Shown: positions 11,601 to 17,421 of the stretch, piece by piece
Position numbering within the stretch: position 1 is the stretch's first letter
Layout: each line of letters opens with the position of its first letter
NCBI GenBank assembly: GCA_934247935.1
Contig: CAKQKE010000001.1
Coordinates: 186,001-250,000 of the forward strand
Source of the DNA: an uncultured Clostridia bacterium
GTDB taxonomy: Bacteria; Bacillota; Clostridia; Christensenellales; Borkfalkiaceae
Length of the DNA stretch: 64,000 nucleotides
Reading direction: 5' to 3'
The notes under the pieces: model-generated
Seen by the model: the letters and a program-made list of their open reading frames with translations, nothing else
Told to the model about the DNA's origin: nothing
Databases searched by the model: none
Made by a program: the position numbers and the translations under genes

Positions 11601-11675
11601 CAAAATCATTTCAAGTTTAACGGTTATAGGTTAAATCTTAACCGGATGTATTTTACGTCGGATAACAATTATTAA
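5616..11675 (+). CDS. Giant beta-solenoid lipoprotein with CxxC repeats
   Basis: The start is ATG 5616, chosen because GGAGG sits seven bases upstream and the protein then begins with a classic lipoprotein signal; an upstream in-frame TTG at 5562 has no such support. The 2019-residue product has a hydrophobic segment and lipobox LAIGC (Cys31). Residues ~110-385 are a low-complexity Val/Ala/Lys beta repeat (units of ~37-44 residues starting AANVKIAG, AAEVSLAG, AAEVKIEG) that looks like a right-handed beta-solenoid. Residues ~394-510 hold three repeats of the type HDYxxxxxxATCTEDG..YTCxxC. An acidic Gly/Asp/Ser linker lies at ~909-950. Later Cys pairs (KCEDCG, TCKNCG, ECSDCG, TCAVCG) suggest structural metal or disulfide sites. 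The C-terminus returns to the LNGYNLDLNG strand pattern seen near residue 90. No catalytic motif is visible. Function is unknown; a surface adhesin or scaffold is inference. Confidence 0.9.
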   Translation: MKAKVRSFSRITLVLMLSIVCCFSMFLAIGCGKPSKPGAQTTTKSIFEEKQTTYVLSKDYQLTKTDETARKGAENEVKFDFATSFDLGGHTLDLNGRTLTIVSQEKGCVVTFTNGTVKGGTLNISVPNGDVEFTTVELAETVKYDLEAASNTIRMSNSKLKGSCTIKSNTHVEISQSSVENVTLDGNGTINVNQGSSLGNLEVSEKATGATVNVREEATVTGGLTLGAAANVKIAGSVAKVDVKETVVSTDENKLNITVGEGAKVNQIELKSAAEVSLAGEVDHVSVANENANVTVASSANVDKVEVKAAAEVKIEGAVANVVVNEKATGAKVDVKDGAAIDNVVVAANDTEIKIANKDSVDKVKVVENVTGTVVPEDVTKEEITKEEIDEILAHVHDYTVTRREATCTEDGEIVYTCKTCTNVKTVKIKALGHDYKLKNTKEATCTEDGEKVYACTREGCGSTYSEPIKALGHNYKYEVITPATETEDGLGRYTCTRPGCKDSYDEVIKAGSKPTVTINGLSSLLRSILGDNFYFSLNDTYNVSEENTYVYENGKEISSTFEYFEITYIKNYTMYFDFTDDNQITGYMFYDVITYRTKDLIDYGFPVLGDLDLTGLNIFYTRESAQYMYVQGNDIYVKEIYTVEDSQNPKYDENNHIFGVTDFEMVVNYLKNDDNVPEPIKALANILDYVFGKGMEEIDMNAVKAKLEGIIEAIKNKNNQGGQNVPQQPVSDVVINWIIENCFDVETNEAGDTTYTLNLQKLKAALDNYGAMTISQYVDATNGEGTSKEIKDLLNLVPTLDLNTLVGIVENAVADYNLTLSDIYAVVDFALTKIMGSEFSTAAFVKEYGEMKLADAIYLTSNDETMTKEAAQKLVDDQINAIIGMMDGMTVNDVLTTIMNMVKDAMPKPPANPDVPDTGDNTGDTEKGDASNGDTSGDGSDSGEEQPELTFMDYVDMLIEQYGDQISLVVVKKVNGDVSYRLNALGYKVEFDLGKADNITFDLVVGTVEATMAHLNAILSETTAKVTVEVMDYTAKIDYDKANCSFSLVVTQKVETTDESTGTSEITENEFAKLTFTNGTNGFNVSLSVMQVEMIKALGTKENGSMTLCIPMGETMTTLTIEWTTVDGVTTVLVYDPTLLDSESEEEVRLSATQIVIDNSVAGAYKFELSMGTLDKNKTFTKDSLRGEIIKATVNTIVKEEKVIGLQGAVYVNDNMLNMMTGNGNDHSGNVDSSTSGTTTYHVSSMFKSKYNFKVMFNEKNDYDLTPVADIQAVLEKLSNINTAFVDYGSSLTKEYTIEYKKTVDEEYYLVTVVEYNAYDTYGNSTIYDGKLIVTTKTIRFPAENAYIKAVYMRAQQVCGDWYKLSLVTAGLEINKTTTVYVGTFERNYYEDNLDKYKYVPLEATVTETSNEYSYSSNSIDFIYNVKTKKAYDSIDDDNYSDIHNMTIKRTFDNGYKTCCAGVTIEYKCEDCGLEKVEKEYNCDYRVTNRYKLQTSCGTEYYEVRTCKNCGDQEIYVMSGELNTHGDEIHNFTADKEHEGVSECSDCGLTRTVTQICQQEDGVCVAHEHTVFTLNGEKVLEYNLVYTDYTKIKYVSEQKYWNTDSEKGDNENCVSVEQANQWLAEINKEMGINISLSECEYISKTINKCAAHDEVFSIDYWLQSENYFASLTYKYSQYVYKHLSVNTYNDGSVKGYKVEDVSKYLEDYDYDFSALNGVSAVLQIEDNSFDPYGRMTYTFYLADKDVVTVRYYSDEIMSGNKYDYSGYDREVVWYQHDICRLFTYDFVLDTAATKTTYRLVSQRTDVRHDEKYIAVGENCLEDGVKYTCAVCGYSGNDRVDYRHPGDKSDWGTDTTSIEGMRIEYSKHSCCNSYYTVTIDLTADVMLSQNVYILADLIRLNLNGYNLDLNGYDFVLATYDDNSGYYYKGDARIAVGDFNGRYNEETRETVYGTIVNGGNNGMFVAWTKDGDIELKNLSLDALSYELCDNTSRKEMQNHFKFNGYRLNLNRMYFTSDNNY

Positions 11676-11720
11676 TTTTATTCGATGAGTAAAAATTTAA
11701 CAGTCTGTCTGACAGACGAT

Positions 11721-11758
11721 AAAAAATACCCGACGGCAGTTGCCGTCGGGTATTTTTT
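11721..11758 (+). terminator. Perfect-arm intrinsic terminator
   Basis: Two perfectly complementary 18-base arms (11721-11738 and 11741-11758, core TACCCGACGGCA) end in a T run. A second small palindrome (GTCTGT/ACAGAC, 11703-11717) lies just upstream. The structure is symmetrical, with an A run on the left, so it could also stop minus-strand transcription coming from the DUF6062 gene. Confidence 0.93.
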
Positions 11759-11840
11759 CTTTGAACATAATAAAGCGAGCCTTCCGGTCTTAAATGAAAA
11801 GCCGAAACGCTCGTTAAAATTGAAATTTTTTTAATTTATT

Positions 11841-11966
11841 AAACTTGCTTGCAAGGATATACAATTTCGCATTTTACATACTTAGAAGTGCGAAGTGTCA
11901 ACTTTGCGAGCGCGTCAGCGCAAATTTTGAACTTGTTTCAAAATTTACTTCTTATAGTTTATAATA
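11841..11966 (+). repeat. Structured repeat element, copy A
   Basis: This 126-bp unit shares its left ~48 bases and right ~23 bases almost exactly with copy B downstream, but the middle differs. Potential fold: a left palindrome CTTGCTTGCAAG (11844-11855); a closing stem AGAAGT (11884-11889) with ACTTCT (11947-11952); and inside it three hairpins, GCGAAGT-GTCA-ACTTTGC (11890-11907, one G-U pair), GCGC-GTCA-GCGC (11910-11921) and AAATTTTGAA-CTTGT-TTCAAAATTT (11922-11946). The wobble is G-U only on the plus strand, mildly favouring plus-strand RNA. It could be a small structured RNA, a REP/MITE-like mobile repeat or a processing site. I recognise no named family. Confidence 0.75.
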
Positions 11967-11977
11967 TAAGAAATTGG

Positions 11978-12114
11978 AAACTTGCTTGCAAGGATATACA
12001 ATTTCGCATTTTACATACTCAGAAGTGCAAAAATATTTTATTTTTGCGAAAGTCCGCAAGGAGTTGAAATCTTTTGGCATTAGCCAAAAGATTTACTTCT
12101 TATAGTTTATAATA
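11978..12114 (+). repeat. Structured repeat element, copy B
   Basis: This 137-bp unit repeats the flanks of copy A after an 11-bp gap. The closing stem AGAAGT (12021-12026) with ACTTCT (12095-12100) is kept. Its first hairpin is GCAAAAATA-TTT-TATTTTTGC (12027-12047), quite unlike copy A in sequence. The last hairpin is AAATCTTTTGGC-ATTA-GCCAAAAGATTT (12067-12094), again different from copy A but in the same place and directly against the closing stem. The second hairpin position is weak (TCC-GCAA-GGA, 12053-12062). Copy B ends three bases before the stop codon of the convergent DUF6062 gene. Confidence 0.75.
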
Positions 12115-12117
12115 GTT

Positions 12118-12795
12118 TTAAATATTGCGTTTGCCGTAAAGTTTGATTCTCGTTCGCGGAAGGGCGTCTGCAGAAGTGCCGAGCGGTAAACTTCTGTTTC
12201 TGTAATCGTGGTGGTCGCAAAACCATTGCAATTCGTCCTGAATTCTTTTCATATTCGCGATCTGAATTTCGGCAAGCACGTTTATATAATCGTTTGCGCT
12301 CGATTTTGCATATTCGGCGTAGTTGATTAGTTGAGTGTAGTGGTTCATACAAAACCCGTCAAGACTTTTAAGCGTTTGTTTAAACGAGTCTTCGTTGTAA
12401 TACATCATCGCAATCGTCTTATAATATCTTACCATACTTTCTTCTATATAATCACAAATTATACATGAAGAAGTGGCTTCGGTCAGTTTTTTTGCGTAAT
12501 TTTTTGCGTCTTTCAAATTTTTAGGTTTAACGATATATTTATTTACGGTGTTTAATCTCGTTACGTTTTGCAAGGCGAGACCCAATTTCGATTTGCCCAC
12601 GAACAGCAGGTCGAAATGGTTTGCGCAAAAACCTTTTTTGTTGACTTTGGCGCGCATATCGTCGTCCATTACCGCATCGGATAAAAATTCGTCCGCAAGC
12701 CTTTTTTCGACTGTTTTTTTAATTTCGCACAACGGACATTCGCACCCGCCGTGAAATTCTTGAATTATAAGCCCCGTACCTATAGAATATTGCAT
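12118..12795 (-). CDS. DUF6062 family protein
   Basis: This 225-residue cytoplasmic protein matches my memory of the DUF6062 family of Clostridia, function unknown. Visible are repeated CxxC plus CxxH pairs: C20/C23 with GFCANH (C57, H60), then C111/C114 with GFCMNH (C149, H152), and a final FCDHH (C193). The C-terminal signature FDYRN/DALPR type is present here as HDYRNR and SADALPR. The paired cysteines and histidines suggest two zinc-binding modules, which is inference. The start at 12795 is supported by a GAGG ribosome binding site. The gene is convergent with the giant lipoprotein gene and alone in its transcription unit. No partner gene nearby suggests a pathway. Confidence 0.85.
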   Translation of the reverse strand: MQYSIGTGLIIQEFHGGCECPLCEIKKTVEKRLADEFLSDAVMDDDMRAKVNKKGFCANHFDLLFVGKSKLGLALQNVTRLNTVNKYIVKPKNLKDAKNYAKKLTEATSSCIICDYIEESMVRYYKTIAMMYYNEDSFKQTLKSLDGFCMNHYTQLINYAEYAKSSANDYINVLAEIQIANMKRIQDELQWFCDHHDYRNRSLPLGTSADALPRTRIKLYGKRNI

Positions 12796-12993
12796 AATAC
12801 CTCGTTGAGTTTTTTAAGTCGCGTTTTTTAATCGTGCGCTTGTATGCGTGTATTTCCGACTTGCGCGTATTGTTTGTTCAGACATGCTTCCGATAGTATA
12901 TAATTTCGTCGCATGCGACATTGTCGATATGCCGTAAAAAGTTATGATTTTATTCAATTATAGCAAAAAAAAACGAAAAAATAAAGCATTGTG

Positions 12994-13022
12994 TTGAAAA
13001 TTTTTGCTATATGTGGTATTAT
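12994..13022 (+). promoter_or_regulatory. Promoter of the hydrolase-dgk-alr cluster
   Basis: TTGAAA (12994-12999), 17-bp spacer, TATTAT (13017-13022), with an extended -10 TGG just before it. The transcript would start near 13029, giving a leader of about 120 bases that contains a short hairpin (AGCCG/CGGCT near 13041-13056). The rest of 12796-13148 holds only the upstream region of the minus-strand gene; nothing else is recognised. Confidence 0.7.
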
Positions 13023-13148
13023 TTAAATGTGTGCTTATTTAAGCCGTGCAGTCGGCTGGTTAAGACGCGAAAACTATTATAATTTTATCGGCTTTAGCGA
13101 TTAATAACGATTTTCAATTTTGTCGCTTTGTCTAAACGGAGGAATAAA

Positions 13149-13982
13149 ATGATTCACGAAACTATTGACTTATATAATTATTTCGGGGTAAAACGCCCGC
13201 AAGGTTGCAAAGGCTATCTGACGACGTACGTATGGGACGTATACGACGGCTTTAAAGGTAAAAACCGCCCCGCCATGCTTGTAATACCGGGCGGCGCGTA
13301 TGCTTATGTATCAAACAGAGAAAGCGAACCTGTAGCCCTTGCATGGGTTGAAAAAGGGTATAATTCTTTTACACTCGATTATTCGGTTGCTCCTGTAAGT
13401 TATCCTTATCAACTTTGCGAGGCTTGTATGGCGATGGCGTACATAAGGGAAAACGCCGAAAAATATGAGGTTGACGCAAATTACGTTGCGGCTGTCGGTT
13501 TTTCTGCGGGCGGACATTTGTGCGGTACGCTTGCAACGCTTTTCGACGACGAAAACGTGATTAAAATTATCGGCAGGAGAAAGGTGTCTTATCGTCCCGA
13601 CGCCGTAATTTTGTCATATGCCGTTTTATACGACAGCCACAAAGAAACTTTCGACAATATTTCTGCGGGCGACGATAAACTAAAAAAATATCTCGATGTG
13701 ACCGAAAGGGTGACTAAAAACAGTTCGCCTGCCTTTATCTGGCACACAAGATGCGATAATTGCGTGCCCGTCGACAATTCTATTAAAATTGCAAACGCAT
13801 ATAATGAGGCAGACGTGCCGTTTGCCTTGCATATTTTCGACAGGGGTTATCACGGACTTTCCGTAGCGACCAACGAATTGATTGAAAATCCGCAAGATTG
13901 GTATTTAACGGAAGACGTTTCGTCTTGGGTAAACCTGGCTTATATATGGCTCAAAAATTCTCTCGGTTTTAAAATATCTTAA
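13149..13982 (+). CDS. Alpha/beta hydrolase, esterase/acetylesterase-like
   Basis: The start is ATG 13149, seven codons inside the longest frame, because GGAGG lies directly upstream. The 277-residue protein has the fold markers of the BD-FAE/acetyl xylan esterase-like hydrolases: oxyanion-hole loop PGGAY (residues 47-51), nucleophile elbow GFSAGG with Ser119, a likely acid in TRCDNCVP (Asp203) and a likely catalytic His235 in RGYHGL. No signal peptide is visible, so it acts in the cytoplasm. Family members remove acetyl or other acyl groups from carbohydrates; the substrate here is unknown. It is first in a plus-strand cluster with a lipid kinase-like gene and alanine racemase, but a shared function is not evident. 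Confidence 0.85.
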   Translation: MIHETIDLYNYFGVKRPQGCKGYLTTYVWDVYDGFKGKNRPAMLVIPGGAYAYVSNRESEPVALAWVEKGYNSFTLDYSVAPVSYPYQLCEACMAMAYIRENAEKYEVDANYVAAVGFSAGGHLCGTLATLFDDENVIKIIGRRKVSYRPDAVILSYAVLYDSHKETFDNISAGDDKLKKYLDVTERVTKNSSPAFIWHTRCDNCVPVDNSIKIANAYNEADVPFALHIFDRGYHGLSVATNELIENPQDWYLTEDVSSWVNLAYIWLKNSLGFKIS

Positions 13983-14057
13983 TTTTTATCGGAGTCGGTG
14001 TGGAGATTTAATTGCTTTTAATACAAAAGTCCCGAATTTTTGACTTTGAGGTGGAAA

Positions 14058-14984
14058 ATGAAATGTATTTTTGTCTATAATCCCATCAGCGGTAGCGGCA
14101 AAATCAATAAATATATAGATTATATACGTCAAAAACTGTCGACCAGATTCGACGAAGTGGAAATATACGCCACGAAATATGCAGGCGAATTGAAGATTAT
14201 TGCCGAAAACGCGTGCGGAGTATACGATTATTTTATCTTCGCGGGGGGGGACGGCTCGTTTAACGAAGTCGTAAACGGGCTTAAGGAAAGAGCAAATAAG
14301 CCTGTTTTAGGTTATATTCCCACGGGTACGGTAAACGATATCGCGCGCACGCTGAAAATAAAAAGAAACGTAAAGGGCGCGATAAAAAATATTTTGCACG
14401 GCAAAGAAGAAAAACTTGACGTAATGAAAATCAACGATGACCATTACGCCATGTATTGTTGCGGTTGCGGCGGGCTTACAAGTTGCTCGTACGAGGCGAA
14501 ACAAGAGGCTAAAAAGAAGATAGGCAAGTATGCTTATGCTTTGGAAATTTTGCGCAACGACCTGGCGTTTGACGAATTCCCCGTTGAATTTTCTTCAGAG
14601 CATTTTTCGTTTTCGTGTGATGTTTTACACATAATGGCTTTAAATACCCGCTCGCTTTCGAGTTTCAGGGTGAACCCCGACGGGGTGCTTAACGACAACA
14701 AGTTTGAAATCGTATTCGTAAAACAATTCAAGCGTAAACTCAAACTTACCGGATTGAGAAGATTTAAAAATTTAATGCACACCATAAAAGAATTTCTCCT
14801 CGGTTATCGCCTCGTCAAAAAGGACAGAAATTATTTCGTGTACGAGGGCAACAACGTAAAAATAAAAGTACCCGACGAAGTGGTGTGGAATTTCGACGGA
14901 GAAAAGGGCATAAACGGCGAAATCGCTTTGACGATAGTGCACGAAAACATTACGCTTATTATTCCTAAAAACGCAAAGCCGTAA
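14058..14984 (+). CDS. Diacylglycerol kinase-family lipid kinase
   Basis: The start ATG 14058 follows GAGGTGG; the longer TTG frame from 14040 would swallow that ribosome binding site. The 308-residue product has the DAGK catalytic signatures: NPISGSGK near the N-terminus, GGDGSFNEVVNG (ATP site) and GTVNDIAR. Members phosphorylate diacylglycerol, undecaprenol or related lipids using ATP at the membrane face (DgkB, BmrU and YegS types). I cannot tell the substrate from sequence. An ~8-G run at 14244-14251 lies inside the gene, just before the GGDG codons, and reads in frame here. It lies between the esterase-like gene and alr. Confidence 0.9.
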   Translation: MKCIFVYNPISGSGKINKYIDYIRQKLSTRFDEVEIYATKYAGELKIIAENACGVYDYFIFAGGDGSFNEVVNGLKERANKPVLGYIPTGTVNDIARTLKIKRNVKGAIKNILHGKEEKLDVMKINDDHYAMYCCGCGGLTSCSYEAKQEAKKKIGKYAYALEILRNDLAFDEFPVEFSSEHFSFSCDVLHIMALNTRSLSSFRVNPDGVLNDNKFEIVFVKQFKRKLKLTGLRRFKNLMHTIKEFLLGYRLVKKDRNYFVYEGNNVKIKVPDEVVWNFDGEKGINGEIALTIVHENITLIIPKNAKP

Positions 14985-15051
14985 TTTAGTTTTCGTGATT
15001 TAATTAAGTCGGCGAGCATATTATACTAAAGAGGTAATAAAAGAGTATATT

Positions 15052-16053
15052 ATGCGACCGCCCATTGCTATAATCGATACGGAGAATTTAAGATATAATG
15101 CGCTTGAAATAAAAAAACTTTGTTTAAAAAGCAAGTTTTGCGCAGTGGTAAAATCCAACGCTTACGGGCATGGTATAGCAGAGTGTTCACGTGCTGTTTA
15201 CGACATTGTCGATTGCTTTGCCGTGTCTCTTTTAAACGAGGCAATAACGCTGAGGTACGCAGGGATAGATAAAGATATTTTAATGCTTTTACCGCCGTCG
15301 AAAGACGAGATAAGCGCGCTTATACGGCACGGAATTACGATTACCGTCGACAACCCGAAACGGTTAAAGGATGTAAAAGAAGCAGCCTCTGCCATTAATA
15401 AAACCGCTAAAGTCGCAATCGCCGTCAACACAGGCATGAATAGACTGGGTATAGATTCTTTACAAGAATTAGACGAAATGTCAGACGTTTGCAGAAAAAA
15501 CGTAAAAAGTTTAAAAATTACCGATATATTCTCTCATTTTGCAAACAATTATGATTTAGAGTTTACTCAAAAACAGTATGAAAACTTCCTGCCTTTTGCG
15601 GATAAAATAAAGCGCGATTTCGATGTGAAAGCACATATAAGCGCGAGCGGCGGACTGCTTATCGGCGGGTATAATCTGGATATGGTAAGGATTGGGATAA
15701 TGCTGTACGGCTATCTTCCTTTTGCAAGCGAAAAGATAAAACTTAAGAAGGTAATGACAATAAAGGCGCAAACAATCGATACAAGGTTTTTACGTGAAGG
15801 CGACCACCTGTTGTATGGCGATTATATTGTAAAGAACAACAGCAAAATAAATATTGTAAATTACGGTTATACCGACTGCGGAAAGCGTAAATTTATGCAA
15901 GGAAGCGTCAATAATCTGTGTATGGATTTGTCTGCCAGCGAAAACGGAGGCAGGGTTCTTTCAGATGCAGACAAAATTGCAAACGAAAACGATACCATAT
16001 CTTACGAAGTGCTTACAAACGCCACTTCGCGTTGCGAATTAATTTATAAATAA
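15052..16053 (+). CDS. alr: Alanine racemase
   Basis: This enzyme interconverts L- and D-alanine with PLP, feeding peptidoglycan synthesis. The PLP lysine is in AVVKSNAYGHG (Lys34). The second catalytic tyrosine region appears as LLYGDY, followed by VNYGYTDCG in place of the usual GYADG, and CMDLS aligns with the usual CMDQ. At 333 residues it is about 40 shorter than most Alr proteins, and the C-terminal barrel is compact, but all key motifs are in order. The start at 15052 has only a distant GAGG; no better start is seen. It is the last gene of the cluster begun at 13149. No clear terminator follows. Confidence 0.88.
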   Translation: MRPPIAIIDTENLRYNALEIKKLCLKSKFCAVVKSNAYGHGIAECSRAVYDIVDCFAVSLLNEAITLRYAGIDKDILMLLPPSKDEISALIRHGITITVDNPKRLKDVKEAASAINKTAKVAIAVNTGMNRLGIDSLQELDEMSDVCRKNVKSLKITDIFSHFANNYDLEFTQKQYENFLPFADKIKRDFDVKAHISASGGLLIGGYNLDMVRIGIMLYGYLPFASEKIKLKKVMTIKAQTIDTRFLREGDHLLYGDYIVKNNSKINIVNYGYTDCGKRKFMQGSVNNLCMDLSASENGGRVLSDADKIANENDTISYEVLTNATSRCELIYK

Positions 16054-16145
16054 ACAGGGAATCTGTTTGCAATCAGTCGGCTTTTAATTTTGATAAACCG
16101 TTTTAAAAAAACTTAAAATTTAACGTTATATTAAAAATCAAGGTA

Positions 16146-16174
16146 TTGACAATTTTTATTAATTGCGGTATTCT
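16146..16174 (+). promoter_or_regulatory. Promoter upstream of rsmD-coaD
   Basis: TTGACA (16146-16151), a 17-bp spacer and TATTCT (16169-16174). It lies about 180 bases before rsmD, so the leader would include the inverted repeat at 16260-16331. Confidence 0.55.
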
Positions 16175-16259
16175 TTTAAAGTATAATTTAAAAATAGCGT
16201 TGGTAGTCGACTTTCAGCCGGCGAATTCAACCATCTTAATTAGGTTATAAATAAATTTT

Positions 16260-16331
16260 AAAATCGCCACGACTTATAATTGATTTAATTTATAAAATAA
16301 TTGATTTTATTTATAAAACTAAGGCGATTTT
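16260..16331 (+). other. Inverted repeat enclosing two 20-bp direct repeats
   Basis: Perfect 9-base arms AAAATCGCC (16260-16268) and GGCGATTTT (16323-16331) enclose a 54-base AT-rich loop. The loop holds two copies of a 20-bp sequence (16278-16297 and 16299-16318, one difference, period 21). It sits just before the rsmD ribosome binding site and could act as an attenuator or a protein-binding site. This is inference; no known element is recognised. The rest of 16054-16356 is empty apart from the promoter. Confidence 0.45.
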
Positions 16332-16356
16332 GTTTAAATAAAATAAGGAAAAAACA

Positions 16357-16896
16357 ATGAGAATAGTTGCTGGTAAACACAGAGGGCGCGTGCTTAAAGA
16401 GTTTAAGGGCAGAGACATACGCCCCACAAGCGATATGGCGCGACAAGCACTTTTTAATATATTGGGACAAACCCTTGACGGCACTTCGTTTTACGACGCT
16501 TTTGCGGGCACGGGTGCGATAGGTCTCGAAGCGATATCGCGAGGTGCGACGGACGTTGTTTTTACCGACAATTCGCAGGAAAGTATAAAACTTATAAAAA
16601 GCAATGCCGAAATGCTGAAAGAAACGCCGACGATAATATTCGGCGACGCAATTTCTTATTTATCAAACACAAAAAAATCGTTCGATTGTATATTTATCGA
16701 CCCGCCGTATTCCACCGACCTCGGAATAAAACTTCTTGAAATAATCGATAAAAACGTTGAAGTTTTGGCAAAAGACGGCATTGTTGTTTTTGAAACGGAC
16801 AAACTTATGCGGTTTGTTTTAAATAATTTACAATTAATCAAAGAAAAGAGATACGGCAAAGCCTATTTCTATTTCTTGGGGAGAGGAAATGAATAA
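16357..16896 (+). CDS. rsmD: 16S rRNA (guanine-966-N2)-methyltransferase
   Basis: RsmD methylates G966 of 16S rRNA with S-adenosylmethionine during 30S assembly. The 179-residue protein shows the family N-terminus RIVAGKHRGR, RPTSDMARQALFN, the SAM-binding FAGTGAIGLE (residues 49-58) and the catalytic DPPY (115-118). Length is normal. The start is preceded by AAGGA. Its stop overlaps the coaD start by eight bases, a sign of translational coupling. The rsmD-coaD pair is the ylbH-ylbI pair of Bacillus. Confidence 0.95.
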   Translation: MRIVAGKHRGRVLKEFKGRDIRPTSDMARQALFNILGQTLDGTSFYDAFAGTGAIGLEAISRGATDVVFTDNSQESIKLIKSNAEMLKETPTIIFGDAISYLSNTKKSFDCIFIDPPYSTDLGIKLLEIIDKNVEVLAKDGIVVFETDKLMRFVLNNLQLIKEKRYGKAYFYFLGRGNE

Positions 16897-17401
16897 AATA
16901 AACAATAGAGCGTGCGTTTTTGTCGGGTCTTTCGATCCTATGACTAAAGGGCACGTGGAAATTGTGAAAAAGTGTACGCAACTTTTCGATACCGTGTACG
17001 TCGGGGTTTTAAACAACGAAGACAAATCTTATTTTTTAAACGATGAAGAGCGTTTATTTTGCGCAAAAGAGTCGCTTAAAGGAATCGAGGGTGTTGTCGT
17101 TGAAAAATTCGACGGGTTGTGCGTCGATTATATGCGCGCCCGCAACGTAAGCATATACGTCAGGGGATTGAGAAACGAAGCGGACTATAAGTACGAATGC
17201 ACTATAGACAGTCTCAACAAAATACTTTACCCCGAAATTTTTACCGTGTTTTTACAATGCGACAAAGATTACGTAGACGTTTCGTCTTCCGATATCAGGA
17301 ATAAATTGTTGAAAGGCGAAGATATATCCCAGTTTGTAGCCCCCGCGGTGGAAGACTTGATGAGAAAGAAAGTCGAAAACTATAAAATACAAAACAAATA
17401 A
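16889..17401 (+). CDS. coaD: Phosphopantetheine adenylyltransferase
   Basis: CoaD transfers AMP from ATP to 4'-phosphopantetheine, the penultimate step of coenzyme A synthesis. The 170-residue protein has GSFDPMTKGH (the TxGH nucleotidyltransferase motif at 19-22), YVRGLRNEADY for substrate binding and VSSSDIR near residue 130. Ribosome binding site GGAGAGG lies in the end of rsmD. The gene ends 20 bases from the convergent ylbJ gene with no visible terminator between them. Confidence 0.96.
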   Translation: MNKINNRACVFVGSFDPMTKGHVEIVKKCTQLFDTVYVGVLNNEDKSYFLNDEERLFCAKESLKGIEGVVVEKFDGLCVDYMRARNVSIYVRGLRNEADYKYECTIDSLNKILYPEIFTVFLQCDKDYVDVSSSDIRNKLLKGEDISQFVAPAVEDLMRKKVENYKIQNK

Positions 17402-17421
17402 AACAAAAACACAATTCGCGG

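Noticed and set aside
14244..14251. Frameshift in the lipid kinase gene at a G run
   Set aside because: The run of G bases encodes part of the intact GGDG motif and the frame stays open on both sides, so there is no sign of a frameshift in this sequence.
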